This document shows, piece after piece, positions 11,944 through 22,094 of a DNA stretch of 64,000 nt (positions are counted from its first letter, which is position 1; every line of letters begins with the position of its first letter). Made by a program: the position numbers and the translations under genes. Under the pieces are notes generated by a model. That model worked only from the letters and a program-made list of their open reading frames with translations. It was not told the origin of the DNA and ran no database searches. Origin of the DNA: Diplonema papillatum (taxonomy: Eukaryota; Euglenozoa; Diplonemea; Diplonemida; Diplonemidae). The stretch is taken from the NCBI GenBank assembly GCA_030068145.1, contig JAPJBO010000574.1, forward strand, positions 1 to 64,000, in the 5' to 3' direction.

Positions 11944-12020
11944 GTTTACCCATCAGCCGGACCCGTTGGACCACCTACACGCCGTGTACGTGGTCCAACG
12001 GGTCCGGCTGATGGGTAAAC
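11944..12020. repeat. Perfect 31-bp-arm inverted repeat (hairpin) between genes
   Basis: Arms 11944-11974 and 11990-12020 are perfect reverse complements. The 15-bp centre pairs again over five bases (976-980 with 984-988), leaving a three-base GCC loop and one mismatch. It lies between the 3' end of the leucine-rich-repeat gene and the 5' end of the helicase gene. It encodes nothing I recognise. Confidence 0.9.
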
Positions 12021-12830
12021 ATCGGAAGGCGGGTGAATGTGCGTGCATAACGTTGCGTACTGTGGGTACTTGGTGGACTGACGTATTTCATGTGCATACG
12101 CAGCACTCTAATAGATCGGTAGCTGGACCGTGCAGGGCTTCGATCTGTAGCAAAACGCGGAGGCATCAAAACTTGGTCTTCCGTCCAGAGACCGCGCCAT
12201 CGAGAGCGTGGAAACGCTATTCGGCGAGATGCGCCACGAGCGGCTAGTAAGAGCTTGAAAATGCAGATGCCACGAGGGGCATCAGTTGGCACTGGTGGTA
12301 GGTTAATAGGATGATGCTTAGGGTTGGAAACGAGAGGGAGCCAACACGTGGCATAACACGCGATAGATGCTTTTAGGATAACATACGATCACGGGGTGTG
12401 TCACGTGGCTTCAACATGTGAAATCGCTTGATTTCCACAGCAAGTGCGCAAGTCATTTTGTCAGGCGCGCTGCGGCACAGCAACCCGGATGCGGAGATCT
12501 GAAGTGTTGACGATCCTGTTGACCCTTGAAATGCTTCACGCGGGTTTAGACAAGAAGAATTGTCTAAGGGTTGGTTTATTCACCCACTAACAGGGAACGT
12601 GAGCTGGGTTCAGACCGTCGTGAGTCAGGATGATTTTACTCTACAGCCCACGGGGCCAGCGCATTTCGACAGCAACACTCCCGTTTCTAGTTTCGTGCGC
12701 ACTAGCGGAGCTCGCCCGCTTTGGTAAGTTTCATGCAGCAAGCTGCCCAACTACTAATACGTAGTGTCAACAAAGCATTGCTTACAAGCAAACAACGCAA
12801 ACGCTTCAAGAAAGTTGCCGGGTCGATCCG
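12021..12830. other. Intergenic region without recognised features
   Basis: About 800 bp between the hairpin and the stop of the next minus-strand gene. I see no open frame of interest, RNA gene or repeat. It presumably contains the 3' untranslated region of the leucine-rich-repeat gene. Confidence 0.5.
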
Positions 12831-15800
12831 TCAGCCTTGCGGACTGTCGCAGGAACGGAGGGTCCCGCTTGTATTCCCGGCCGCGGACTCGGCCGCAAAA
12901 GTGCGCAGCGTCGGCGTCGGGAGCAGGAACAGCCAGTTCTGAAAGTCGTGCAGCTTGTCAGACACGGACACCGGGGAAGGGGGCAGGAGCCAATCGTATA
13001 GCTGGACCAGGAAGTCGCCGGGGTGCGGGTAGCAGCTGAAGGGCAGTTCCAGGAGGGTGGACCTCGGGGCCGCCGGAGCGGCGCACGAGAGCCGGAGGGC
13101 GTGCGCGTGCGCCGGGCACACGGCGTGCAGCAGCGAGCGGTGCAGGGCCCACACGAGGAGCGGCTTCGGGAACAGCCGGAACGCTTCGCCCACGAGCACC
13201 TCCCTCGCGTCGGCCGTTCTGCTGCTCTCGGGGTGCTCGGACAACGCCACCGCGGCAGCGTAGCGGGCCGCAGGATCGCAGTTGACGCCATACAATGCAT
13301 GCAATGCATACAATGCAGTGCCTTCATCCCCGACTGACCCATGCAACGGCGCCTTCGAGGACTGTTCGAGCCAATCGTTTACGAGGGCGGCAGCCGGTCG
13401 ACCTCGGGTGATGAAGTGGTATTTCACACGCTGCACGAAGTTGTAGGAGTCGCACCTGCTGGACGTGTCGCGGCGAAGCCAGGCGTCCACAACGTTGTAG
13501 ACGGAGGTGGCGAGTTCGGCCTTCAACAAAAGCTCGCTTGTTTCGGCGCTCGGGCGGAACTCGCGTTGGCTGCATTCCGGTTCCTGATTTTGAGACTCCG
13601 CAGTTTTCGCGCCGCACGTGTTGGTGGTAGGTCGCTGTTGAGCCGTGTCCAGCTGGTCGGCATCATCTCTTTTGCACTGAAGCAGGCTGTGCTCCTGTTG
13701 TCGGCATTCGGCATCCGTCGGGGCGTCTTGGTGCGGTTCACGGCGTGCATCCTGCAGAATGTCTCGTTGTTGACGTTTACCCAGTACGTCTTGCCGGCCC
13801 TCACATTTTGAATCCTGCGCAACGACTTGCCGTTGTTGACTTTCGGCATCCAGTAAGCCTTGTTGGCCCTCACATTCTGAATCCTGCGCGACTTGCCGTT
13901 GTTGACTTTCGGCATCCAGAAAGTCTTGCTGGCCCTCACACTCTGAATCCTGCGCGACTTGCCGCTGTTGACATTCGGCACCCAGTAAGTCTTGTTGGCC
14001 CTCACATTCTGAATCCTGCGCAACGACTTGCCGTTGTTGACATTCGGCACCCAGTAAGTCTTGCTGGCCCTCACACTCTGAATCCTGCGCGACTTGCCGC
14101 TGTTGACATTCGGCACCCAGTAAGTCTTGCTGGCCCTCACACTCTGAATCCTGCGCGACTTGCCGCTGTTGACATTCGGCACCCAGTAAGTCTTGTTGGC
14201 CCTCACATTCTGAATCCTGCGCGACGACTTGCCGCTGTTGACATTCGGCACCCAGTAAGTCTTGCTGGCCCTCACACTCTGAATCCTGCGCGACTTGCCG
14301 CTGTTGACATTCGGCCCCCAGAAAGTCTTGCTGGCCCTCACCCTGCGCAACGACTTGCCGCTGTTGACATTCGGCCCCCAGAAAGTCTTGCTGGCCCTCA
14401 CCCTGCGCAACGACTTGCCGCTGTTGACATTCGGCCCCCAGAAAGTCTTGCTGGCCCTCACCCTGCGCAACGACTTGCCGCTGTTGACATTCGGCCCCCA
14501 GTAAGCCTTGCTGGCCCTCACACTCGGCATCCCGTAAGCCGTGTTCGCATGCAACTTCCGCATTTTCGGGCACGCCGCGCGCCGGCCCGCGACGCCCGCG
14601 ACCCCCCACCTCGCTTGAGCGGGACCCCCCCTGCCCCGCCGCGGCGGCGGCCTCCTGCAAGGCGCGGCACGTCACCCGCCGGACGTGCCCGTACAGCTCG
14701 TAGACAGCGGCGTCCGCCTCCTCCGCCGCGTCTTCAAGCGAGCCGATCAGCGCGTCGACCTGCGCGAGCACCAGCCCCGCCGACGCCAGCGGCAGCGCCC
14801 CGTCGCGGGAGAGCGCAGCGACTGCCCGCCGGTGCTCGCCGGCCTCGGCGACCGCGCACCGCGGGCCCAGCAGCAGGGCGGGCAGCCCCGCAAACCCGGC
14901 CAGCTCAGCCCCGCCGGCGGACCCCGAAACTGTGCACGGGCCGTCGATTCCGGCCTGCTCAGCCCCGCCGGCGGACCCCGAAACTGTGCACGGGCCGTCG
15001 ATTCCGGCCAGCTTAGCCCCGCTGGCGGATCCCGAAACTGTGCACGGGCTGCCAATTCCGGCTAGCTCAGCCCCGCCGGCGGACCCCGAAAGTGTGCACT
15101 GGCCACCGATTTCGGCTAGCTCAGCCCCGCCAGTGGACCCCGAAACTCTACGCGGGCCGTCGATTCCGGCCTGCTCAGCCCCGCCGGCGGACCCCGAAAC
15201 TGTGCACGGGCCGTCGATTCCGGCCAGCTTAGCCCCGCCGGCGGACCCCGAGACTGTGCACGGGCTGCCAATTCCGGCCAGCTCAGCCCCGCCGGCGGAC
15301 CCCGAAAGTGTGCACTGGCCACCGATTTCGGCTAGCTCAGCCCCGCCAGTGGACCCCGAAACTCTACGCGGGCCGTCGATTCCGGCCTGCTCAGCCCCGC
15401 CGGCGGACCCCGAGACTGTGCACGGGCCGTCGATTCCGGCCTGCTCAGCCCCGCCGGCGGACCCCGAAACTGTGCACGGGCCGTCGATTCCGGCCAGCTT
15501 AGCCCCGCCGGCGGACCCCGAAACTGTGCACGGGCTGCCAATTCCGGCCAGCTCAGCCCCGCCGGCGGACCCCGAAAGTGTGCACTGGCCACCGATTTCG
15601 GCTAGCTCAGCCCCGCCAGTGGACCCCGAAACTCTACGCGGGCCGTCGATTCCGGCCTGCTCAGCCCCGCCGGTGGACCCCGAAACTGTGCACGGGCTGC
15701 CGATTCCGGCAAGCTCAGCCCCGCCGGCGGACCCCGAAACTGTGCACGGGCTGCCAATTCCGGCCAGCTCAGCCCCGCCGGCGGACCCCGAAAGTGTGCA

Positions 15801-16781
15801 CTGGCCACCGATTTCGGCTAGCTCAGCCCCGCCAGTGGACCCCGAAACTCTACGCGGGCCGTCGATTCCGGCCAGCTCAGCCCCGCCGGCGGACCCCGAA
15901 ACTGTGCACGTGCCGCCGATTTCGGCCAGCTTGGCCCCGCCGGCGGACCCCGAAACTGTCCACGGGCTGCCGATTCCGGCTAGCTCAGCCCCGCCGGCGG
16001 CCCCCGAAACTGTGCACGGGCCGCCGATTCCTGCCAGCGGGCCGGCCGGGGACCACCACCGGTCGAGCTCCAGCAGCAGCGCGGCGGCACCGAGCAGCCG
16101 CCTCGCACGGACAGCCGCCGGCACTTCGCCGCGCCGCGGCGGCTGCGCCGCAGCGTCGCCAACCGGCGCCCGGCTCAACCCGCGGCTGGCTGCGGCAGCC
16201 AGCAGCTTGCGGCGGAGCTGCTCCCGCCTGCGCTCCGGGATCTCGTTATCCTCGATGGAAACGTGCGCCAGGGCGCACTTCGGCGCCGAGAGGAGGCGGA
16301 GCAACGCCGGCACCGCTGCGGCGTACAGTTCGTTGCGGGACAGGTCCAAGGCCGTCAACGACGGGTGGGCACCCAGCACGGCCGCGAACTGAGGATCAGC
16401 CACCGTGTCGGTGGTAAGCCGATTGCCCGATAGGTCCAGAACCTGGAGGTTCGTCCAAAGCGAGATGACCTTCAGCAGCGGTCTGACCCCCCTCTCCCCG
16501 CAGAGCACGTCCGACAGGTCCCACACACTCTGCCCGGGCAGAGCGACGCCGTGCACGCCGGTCTCGGCCCCACTCGAGGCGACACGCCGCTCGCGGTCGA
16601 TCGCCGCCAAGTCGTCGAACACGCGGCTGTTCACCCGGACGGCCGCCAGCAGGCACTCGTTCGCATAGAGCCGCGCCCACCCGCCGCTCTGGTGCCCGCG
16701 CTCCCACCGCGCGAGGCCAGAAAAGTGCCCCGCGTCGCTCAAATGGACGCGCACGACGTGGCCCGCTGCTTCCGCCGGCAT
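12831..16781 (-). CDS. Leucine-rich-repeat protein with two in-frame minisatellites
   Basis: An uninterrupted frame of 1316 residues. Residues about 105-195 contain LRR units (L-Q-V-L-D-L-S-G-N-R-L and L-T-A-L-D-L-S-R-N-E-L), of the ribonuclease-inhibitor style, usually a protein-binding surface. Residues about 250-630 are about 21 copies of an 18-residue unit (A-E-L-A-G-I-G-S-P-C-T-V-S-G-S-A-G-G with variants). A helical linker follows. Residues about 740-1010 are about 11 copies of a 20-23-residue Gln/Cys-rich unit (A-E-C-Q-Q-R-Q). The last 230 residues are a non-repetitive, conserved-looking domain with several helices that I do not recognise. There is no signal peptide. The start is the first ATG of the frame, just upstream of the LRRs. 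The organisation suggests a scaffold protein with length-variable spacers; the function is unknown. Confidence 0.75.
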   Translation of the reverse strand: MPAEAAGHVVRVHLSDAGHFSGLARWERGHQSGGWARLYANECLLAAVRVNSRVFDDLAAIDRERRVASSGAETGVHGVALPGQSVWDLSDVLCGERGVRPLLKVISLWTNLQVLDLSGNRLTTDTVADPQFAAVLGAHPSLTALDLSRNELYAAAVPALLRLLSAPKCALAHVSIEDNEIPERRREQLRRKLLAAAASRGLSRAPVGDAAAQPPRRGEVPAAVRARRLLGAAALLLELDRWWSPAGPLAGIGGPCTVSGAAGGAELAGIGSPWTVSGSAGGAKLAEIGGTCTVSGSAGGAELAGIDGPRRVSGSTGGAELAEIGGQCTLSGSAGGAELAGIGSPCTVSGSAGGAELAGIGSPCTVSGSTGGAEQAGIDGPRRVSGSTGGAELAEIGGQCTLSGSAGGAELAGIGSPCTVSGSAGGAKLAGIDGPCTVSGSAGGAEQAGIDGPCTVSGSAGGAEQAGIDGPRRVSGSTGGAELAEIGGQCTLSGSAGGAELAGIGSPCTVSGSAGGAKLAGIDGPCTVSGSAGGAEQAGIDGPRRVSGSTGGAELAEIGGQCTLSGSAGGAELAGIGSPCTVSGSASGAKLAGIDGPCTVSGSAGGAEQAGIDGPCTVSGSAGGAELAGFAGLPALLLGPRCAVAEAGEHRRAVAALSRDGALPLASAGLVLAQVDALIGSLEDAAEEADAAVYELYGHVRRVTCRALQEAAAAAGQGGSRSSEVGGRGRRGPARGVPENAEVACEHGLRDAECEGQQGLLGAECQQRQVVAQGEGQQDFLGAECQQRQVVAQGEGQQDFLGAECQQRQVVAQGEGQQDFLGAECQQRQVAQDSECEGQQDLLGAECQQRQVVAQDSECEGQQDLLGAECQQRQVAQDSECEGQQDLLGAECQQRQVAQDSECEGQQDLLGAECQQRQVVAQDSECEGQQDLLGAECQQRQVAQDSECEGQQDFLDAESQQRQVAQDSECEGQQGLLDAESQQRQVVAQDSKCEGRQDVLGKRQQRDILQDARREPHQDAPTDAECRQQEHSLLQCKRDDADQLDTAQQRPTTNTCGAKTAESQNQEPECSQREFRPSAETSELLLKAELATSVYNVVDAWLRRDTSSRCDSYNFVQRVKYHFITRGRPAAALVNDWLEQSSKAPLHGSVGDEGTALYALHALYGVNCDPAARYAAAVALSEHPESSRTADAREVLVGEAFRLFPKPLLVWALHRSLLHAVCPAHAHALRLSCAAPAAPRSTLLELPFSCYPHPGDFLVQLYDWLLPPSPVSVSDKLHDFQNWLFLLPTPTLRTFAAESAAGNTSGTLRSCDSPQG
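13750..14560 (-). repeat. Coding minisatellite, about 11 units of 60-69 bp
   Basis: Tandem units within the LRR gene encode A-E-C-Q-Q-R-Q followed by variants of V-A-Q-D-S-E-C-E-G-Q-Q-D-L-L-G. Unit lengths differ by multiples of three (20, 22 and 23 residues), so the frame is kept. Confidence 0.85.
14895..16035 (-). repeat. Coding minisatellite, about 21 units of 54 bp, with higher-order pattern
   Basis: The 18-residue units come in variant types (carrying D-G-P-R-R, G-G-Q-C-T-L, G-S-P-C-T-V or D-G-P-C-T-V). These recur in the same order as blocks of four to five units, so whole blocks were duplicated. Confidence 0.85.
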
Positions 16782-17309
16782 CGTTTTATAGCGTGTAAGT
16801 TCGCTTCGGGATCCGGGATCTTAAAGTCTCCGGGTGACCATCGTCGAAAACGTTCCTTTAAGGTGTCGGATACTAGGATGCGTGTCGTATTTGCGGTTGT
16901 GGCAGTACGTGTGTCTCTCTGTTGCCTTCTGCTGACTACTCGAGTCATTTAAGAGCGCGCTCTCGTTTCCTGATGTGTCTTGTCATTTCCCGGGCTTTTT
17001 TTCTTGTGCTTGGGCGGGGTTGGGGGAGGGTGGGAAAAATTAGCCTTTCTATAACCCATCTTCAGCAGTGGTCTGGCCCCCCTCTCCCCGCAGAGCGAGA
17101 GTCTCTAGGCATGCCAGCAAACTGGGCAAAGCTTCAAATGGTTTGATCGTTTTTCTTTTTGAACTCGGTGTCGGATCGTTTTTGCGGAATGCTGGATTCA
17201 GGACGCAAGTGAAAACGCCACGGTTTGCGGTGACGAGCTTCCCATGTTCTTCATTTCACGTTTGGTAAACGAAAAGCACCTTTTCACTGGCGGTCACTCC
17301 TTCACTCCC

Positions 17310-17455
17310 TCTGGTCCAGAATCCACCCTCCCTGGTCAGGAGTTCACCCTCCCTGGTCCAGAATCCACCCTCCCTGGTCCAGAATCCACCCTCCCTGGTC
17401 AGGAGTTCACCCTCCCTGGTCCAGAATCCATCCTTCCTGGTCCAGAATCTCCCTT
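17310..17455. repeat. Short tandem array, about 21-bp unit
   Basis: About seven units of the type CCCTCCCTGGTCCAGAATCCA, alternating with a variant carrying CAGGAGTTCA. The array ends just before a retroelement fragment. Confidence 0.85.
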
Positions 17456-17460
17456 GCCCA

Positions 17461-17545
17461 GAGCCCACGGGTGCCGTCCGACGGACAGTTGGCCGACGCC
17501 TACTCGCGAAGTACCTCGTTGCCTCGGTTCCCGGCGCAGCTTCAA
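17461..17545 (+). mobile_element. Small retroelement fossil fragment (end of the RNase H region)
   Basis: This stretch matches, in opposite orientation, about 3490-3560 of the minus-strand retroelement, the segment encoding the end of its RNase H region. The peptide similarity is clear (V-P-S-x-G-Q-L-A-D-x-Y and S-L-P-R-F-P-A-Q-L). It is a short, broken, diverged remnant, older than the elements at 1-5.8 kb. Confidence 0.7.
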
Positions 17546-18815
17546 TCGCCTGCTGGAGCCCTGGATATCACGAATGCGTAGAAGCAAGGTGAGAGTAGCG
17601 AAGCCGCAGCTATTGAAAGGTAGAGAAAAAGGACATGAGAGAGAAAGAGAGGCGAGCTAGAGCGCAGGGACCATCTCTCCGGGAGGGGTTTTCCGGTCTC
17701 CTCACTACTGGATATTCTTATTCTTCACTTCTTTTCTCAAAAGGGAGTTACTTGTTCATGGGAGGCTTTCCGAGTCTCGCTTTCGTAAGGATCCGCATAC
17801 TTTCAAAGACATTCCCGACAACCTGGCGGCAGTACCGGACCAAGAGAAACGCGGTCTTCAGTTGCATTCGGTGCTAGTTTTTCTCCAACGATGGGTCTTT
17901 CACTGGGGGTTATGTTTCAGACGTCCAAGCTTCTGCGAGGCCGCTTGCCGGCTGCCACAGTTTGGCTCGGATCGACCAGGATAGGAACGAGGTGAGGAGG
18001 TGACCCACGGCATCTGCAGTGGCGGGTAAGTGTCGGCGTCTTCGGACAGCGTCTTAGAAAGTGCATGCTGACCCATATAGTACATGTATTCAAAAGAACT
18101 CAATGATCCCACTAGGCCGTGCGCTCGCAGGCTCATTTCAGACACAGCGTTCTTATGCTGCCCGTCTTGAAACACAGGCCAAAGGAGCCGACAACGTGCT
18201 AGAACAACATTGTGCTTACCGGAACATAGGTCGTTGATGGCTCGGGCAAGGTACCCAATTTGCAGCCCCTTCTCGGTGAACGTCTTCCCCAGGAGCTTCG
18301 ACGCGTGTGAATACCTCGAAGCCAAGGGCGAGTTCTATGCCTGTTGTCGGGAGGGGGCTGGAGCTGACCCACGATAGAGAGAGAGAGAGAGGCAAGTTGA
18401 GTGCAGGGACCATCTCTCCGGGGAGAATCCGGTCGCCCCACTGCTGTCCCGTGCTACTACGGCGGGCGTAAGTCGTCACGTCGTAGGCGCGGTGCGAGCC
18501 GCGGCCCTGTCACAGATGATGATTGCACCGATAGACTCCGTAGCCAGAAGACGAGCGTCGGGTTCCAGGGAAGCAGCACTGCCTTCGTGTCGAAAAACAG
18601 CGCTCAGTCAACGCGAGAAGGTCTTTACCACCCAGCAGTAGTTCCGTTGCACAGTGTGCCAGATGACAATGTGCGTGCGTATTCTACCTACACGCCGGAC
18701 TTTGCGCCGGGGTTGCCAACACGGGAATCGGTAGCGAAAACTGGGTCTGCGGTTGGCATTCCCTCGTGTGCGAACGGTGTGGGGGGAGGGGAGCTAGGGC
18801 AGCGACACAGGACAG

Positions 18816-21805
18816 CTAACCGATGTTTGCACCCATGTTGCCGTCCTGGGCATGGTCGTCCTTCCAGTCTGCCCATTTTGAGGCTTTGGCCTGCTTACGC
18901 TCGTGGATTTCATCGTCCTCCGAGTTGTCATCCTCCGGCTTTTCGTCGTTCTGCGACACCATTCTGTCCATGGCCTGCTGCGCATACTCCGCGTCTGACA
19001 TGGTGGCCGGATTTCTGTTCATGTACACTTCCTGCATCAGCTTCTGCCGGTCCATCGACAGTTCCGTGATCAGAACGGGCTCCGGTGTGCTTTCGATGCG
19101 AGTCATAGACCGCGGGTCAGGCTTGCGGCCCTTAGCGTCGGCGATCGCTTCTTGGTACGACTTCGCGGCTTCGTCCTTCTGCTCTTGGGTGAGGCTCGAC
19201 AGCATCTCGACCTCCCGCGTCGACATGTGCAGCTGCTGGCTGGCGGACCGCAGCTTGTCTTCAACTGTCAGCAGCCAGTACTTCCTTTCGACGGCGTCGA
19301 ACTCGTTGTCTTCCTCTTCTTCCTCTTTCTCAAGCTTTCCGGACTCGGCGCCTTCCTCCCCGATGCTCCTGCTCAGCTGCTTCTTTTTTTCAGCCAGTGC
19401 GGCAAGACTCGCCTGGGTGGGTGTGAAGTCGGTGTTGTCCATAAAGGGGCCAGCGCAATGTTCAGCAAGTGTGGCAAAAAATACTCGAGGGACTGCCTTG
19501 TGCTCATTTCGAAGGAGGCTAGAGGGGGAGAAAACAATACAACTACAAAGTGGGTCCTTTTTGTTGAACGCTTACGCCCGCCACTAACCCAGATTTACCT
19601 GTATTTCGTGTGGGCTACAGCACATTTACCTCCTTTGATCTATCGCAACTGGCAGTCTCCTCAAGCTTTTCCTACAAAGCAGGTGCTTAAACAAAAAAAG
19701 AAGTCTGTAGCTGCCAGCCACGTTCGCGCTTCCGTGGTCGCTTGCGACATGTGGTGTCGAGCCATCCGGTGCTTTTGCAGTTTCACTGCAGGAGCTGCCA
19801 CGAAGGTTTTGTTCTGCGATTACACCACTGTGTGTTGTTTTTTCACTCAGGACTATTTTCCTTGGTGTGTTTGTGTCTTGTCGTGCAGGGGGTAGACCCG
19901 CATGACCTACAACACGCGGTAGTTACAGCACTTGGGATCCCTTCGGTTCTTTGTCTGGCTGCTTCGTCGAGCATTTCCTTCCAAACTGGCGCTTGTGTAG
20001 TGCAGTCAGGTTCCCACCTTACTCAATTAGCCGGTAGCCTCGCGTCCAAGCTCGTTTCCCCGATACAAGGCACTTACCCAACCTTCCCCCTGGCTAGCGC
20101 AAATACTAGCAAGCTGGTGCTCGCTCGCAGTCGAGCCCCTTTTTTCGATGCCCTTCCTACTTTCGCTCCGACGCTTGGCAACGGTACGCACGTTTCCTTC
20201 TCGATGTCAATAGTGGGACTTGTCAGGCGCCCACCGTCGCGCGGCGGAAGATTCTCTTTAAACTCTAGCACACTGGTGGCTCAAGCAGAGAGCAAGTTCA
20301 TCACAAATCCACAGTGATGCAAGCAATACCTGCAGCTCCTTCTGTTTCTTCAAACGTTCGATCCGAGCTGCTCGATCAGTCGGATTCAGAGGAGTCAGCA
20401 ACCTGTATTGGTGTTGGTGTGGGACTCCGTGGCTTATGATTCGGTGAGTGACAGAACAAACTTGGACACAGACTCTTGACTGAGACGCACAGCGCTGGCA
20501 ACTGAAAGTCACCGTTGACCGTCAGAACGGCCAGCGCTGCGGTATGCTTGGTTTCCACACGTTATTCGATCGGTTATGATAGCTCGCATCGCCTAGTGTT
20601 CTGCACTGTCGTTGTCACGACAGTGTAACTGAAAGCTTTGGCACGTGTTTTGGTGTCAGATTTACCTGTGTTTTGCGTGGGCTAGAGCACATTCTGCTTC
20701 TTCTTATGTGGCTCGAGGAGGAACCTGGCGGCCTCCTCGAGGTATTCACGAAACATGTGTGCAGTCCCCCTAGTCCACAGCGAAAAGGTGACATACGATT
20801 CATACTCCTTCTCGGAGATCAGCCCGTAGTTCAAGCAGTTCCTCATGAAGAACTGGAACCACATAGACGCGTTCCTGAGGTTACGCACGCTGTGGTTGAA
20901 TGGTTGGTTCTAATTGACTGGCAACCCGCAAAATTGCTGGTACTTTAATTGGTACTTTAATGCTCCCCTTCTGAGCAGTTCGCTTCTAGTCGGAGAGTAC
21001 TTATCTGAGTATACCCTGCTTCACTCTCGGACTAGGAGCTCTGAAAACTACCAAAACTCGCTATGTCTGCGTCGTTTAGCCTTCACAATGCTTTGTAGGG
21101 CAACCCGCAAGATTGTTTGCAAGTTGGCGCTGAAACCCGTACACCGCGAGAGTAGGAGAAAGCAGAAAGGGAAACTAGAGTTTTCGTTGACCGCACTACC
21201 CTGTGCCCAAATCCTGGACGTGGTTTCCGGTGGCAAATTGGCAAATGATCATGATCAGAAGGTCCTAGGGCGGTTCAGTTTCCTCACACATTGCATGTGA
21301 CTAAAAACGCTCGAGGGACTGCCTTGTGCTCATTTCGAAGGAGGCTAGAGGGGGAGAAAACAATACAACTACAAAGTGGGTCTTTTTGTTGAACGCTTAC
21401 GCCCGCCACTAAACCCAGATTTACCTGTGGTTCGTGTGGGCTACAGCACATTTACCTCCTTTGATCTATCGCAACTGGCAGTCTCCTCAAGCATTTCCTA
21501 CAAAGCAGGTGCTTATACAAAAAGAAAAGGAAAGCGGACCGGTTAGTGTCAACGATGCGCTCGTAGAGGTCGCCGAGGTAGTAGTGGACGACGAAGAACT
21601 TGACGTCCTTCGTCGAGACGTCGTCGATCTCCTCGTTCGCGCTGAACACCTTCGCGGAGTCGACCCCCCGCACCAATTCGGTGAACATTTCGACGCACTT
21701 TTTGACGAGCTCCTGCTTCTCTTTGTCCGCGCTGCCCCCTTCCCACTGCTCCATGGCGGCGTACGCCTTCATGGCCTCCGAGAACGCTTCATTCAGGGTG
21801 GACAT
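18816..21805 (-). CDS. TAP42/IGBP1-family PP2A regulatory subunit, four exons
   Basis: Deduced exons 21805-21540, 20874-20797, 20402-20330 and 19412-18816 give 337 aa, against 339 for human IGBP1 as I recall it. All introns are GT-AG (GTCCGC, GTATGT and GTATTG donors; CCTCAG, TACAG and CACCCAG acceptors) and the phases (2, 2, 0) match exactly. Family marks in order: F-S-A-N-E-E-I-D-D-V-S-T-K-D-V and Y-Y-L-G-D-L (exon 1), a W-F-Q-F-F-M-R-N-C-L-N-Y-G-L helix (exon 2), A-R-I-E-R-L-K-K-Q-K-E-L (exon 3), Y-W-L-L, P-V-L-I-T, and the closing W-A-D-W-K-D-D-H with a Gly/Asn tail (exon 4). Family members bind the catalytic subunits of PP2A-type phosphatases and protect or regulate them, in TOR signalling among other roles. 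The ATG at 21803-21805 lies close behind a pyrimidine-rich stretch and AG. Introns 1 to 3 all contain dispersed repeats. Confidence 0.92.
19482..19700. repeat. Dispersed repeat family R1, copy in TAP42 intron 3
   Basis: About 215 bp nearly identical to 21308-21530 in the same orientation. Partial or longer relatives lie at about 20650-20710, 23838-24275, 24465-24650, 27715-27850, 43745-43865, 16795-16855 and 39560-39640. I find no open frame, A/B box or terminal inverted repeat. Confidence 0.85.
19808..20008. repeat. Dispersed repeat shared with 41245-41425
   Basis: About 170 bp in TAP42 intron 3 resemble 41245-41425. Shared landmarks are the TTTCACTCAG stretch, CCGCATGACCT, ACTTGGGATCCCTTCGG, and CGAGCATTTCCTTCCAA. 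Divergence is moderate with short indels. No coding potential. Confidence 0.75.
21308..21530. repeat. Dispersed repeat family R1, copy in TAP42 intron 1
   Basis: The direct-orientation partner of 19482-19700, differing by only a few bases. It begins (minus strand) within about ten bases of the exon 1 donor site, so it forms the 5' third of intron 1. Confidence 0.85.
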
Positions 21806-22094
21806 CTCTTATTTGCCTCAAACGGACGCGGCGCCGCACAGCAGAAGCGTCGCGGCACACACACGCGAACCCTCTCTCTCACACACACACACTTCGCCTG
21901 TCGTTCGCTTTCGCGAGTCGCTGGCGCGCCTTCTTTTTCGCGGCGGTCTTAGTGGATTGCTGGAGGGGGGAAGGGCGGGGAAAGGGGTTCGTTGTGCTGC
22001 GTTCTTCTTGTTTGTCCTACGTGCATGGGAGGGAGGGTTGCGGCTCGTTGGTTCCAAGCTGGCAGGAGATTGGCGGGTGGCAGTCCAGTCTTCC

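Larger units (their letters stand above)
16782..18815. other. Intergenic repeat-rich spacer
   Basis: Contains a partial copy of the TAP42-intron repeat family (about 16795-16855), a tandem array at about 17310-17455, a retroelement fragment at about 17461-17545, and two copies of the (GA)-ended dispersed repeat (about 17640-17705 and 18376-18445). No gene is supported. Confidence 0.6.

Noticed and set aside
13745-16417. Plus-strand frames opposite the LRR gene (423, 486 and 279 residues)
   Set aside because: They are shadows of the in-frame minisatellites, open because the units are multiples of three.
19413-19442. ATG at 19442 as the start of a separate 208-residue gene
   Set aside because: The CAG acceptor at 19413-19415 joins exon 3 in phase and restores the TAP42 order; the ATG lies in the intron.
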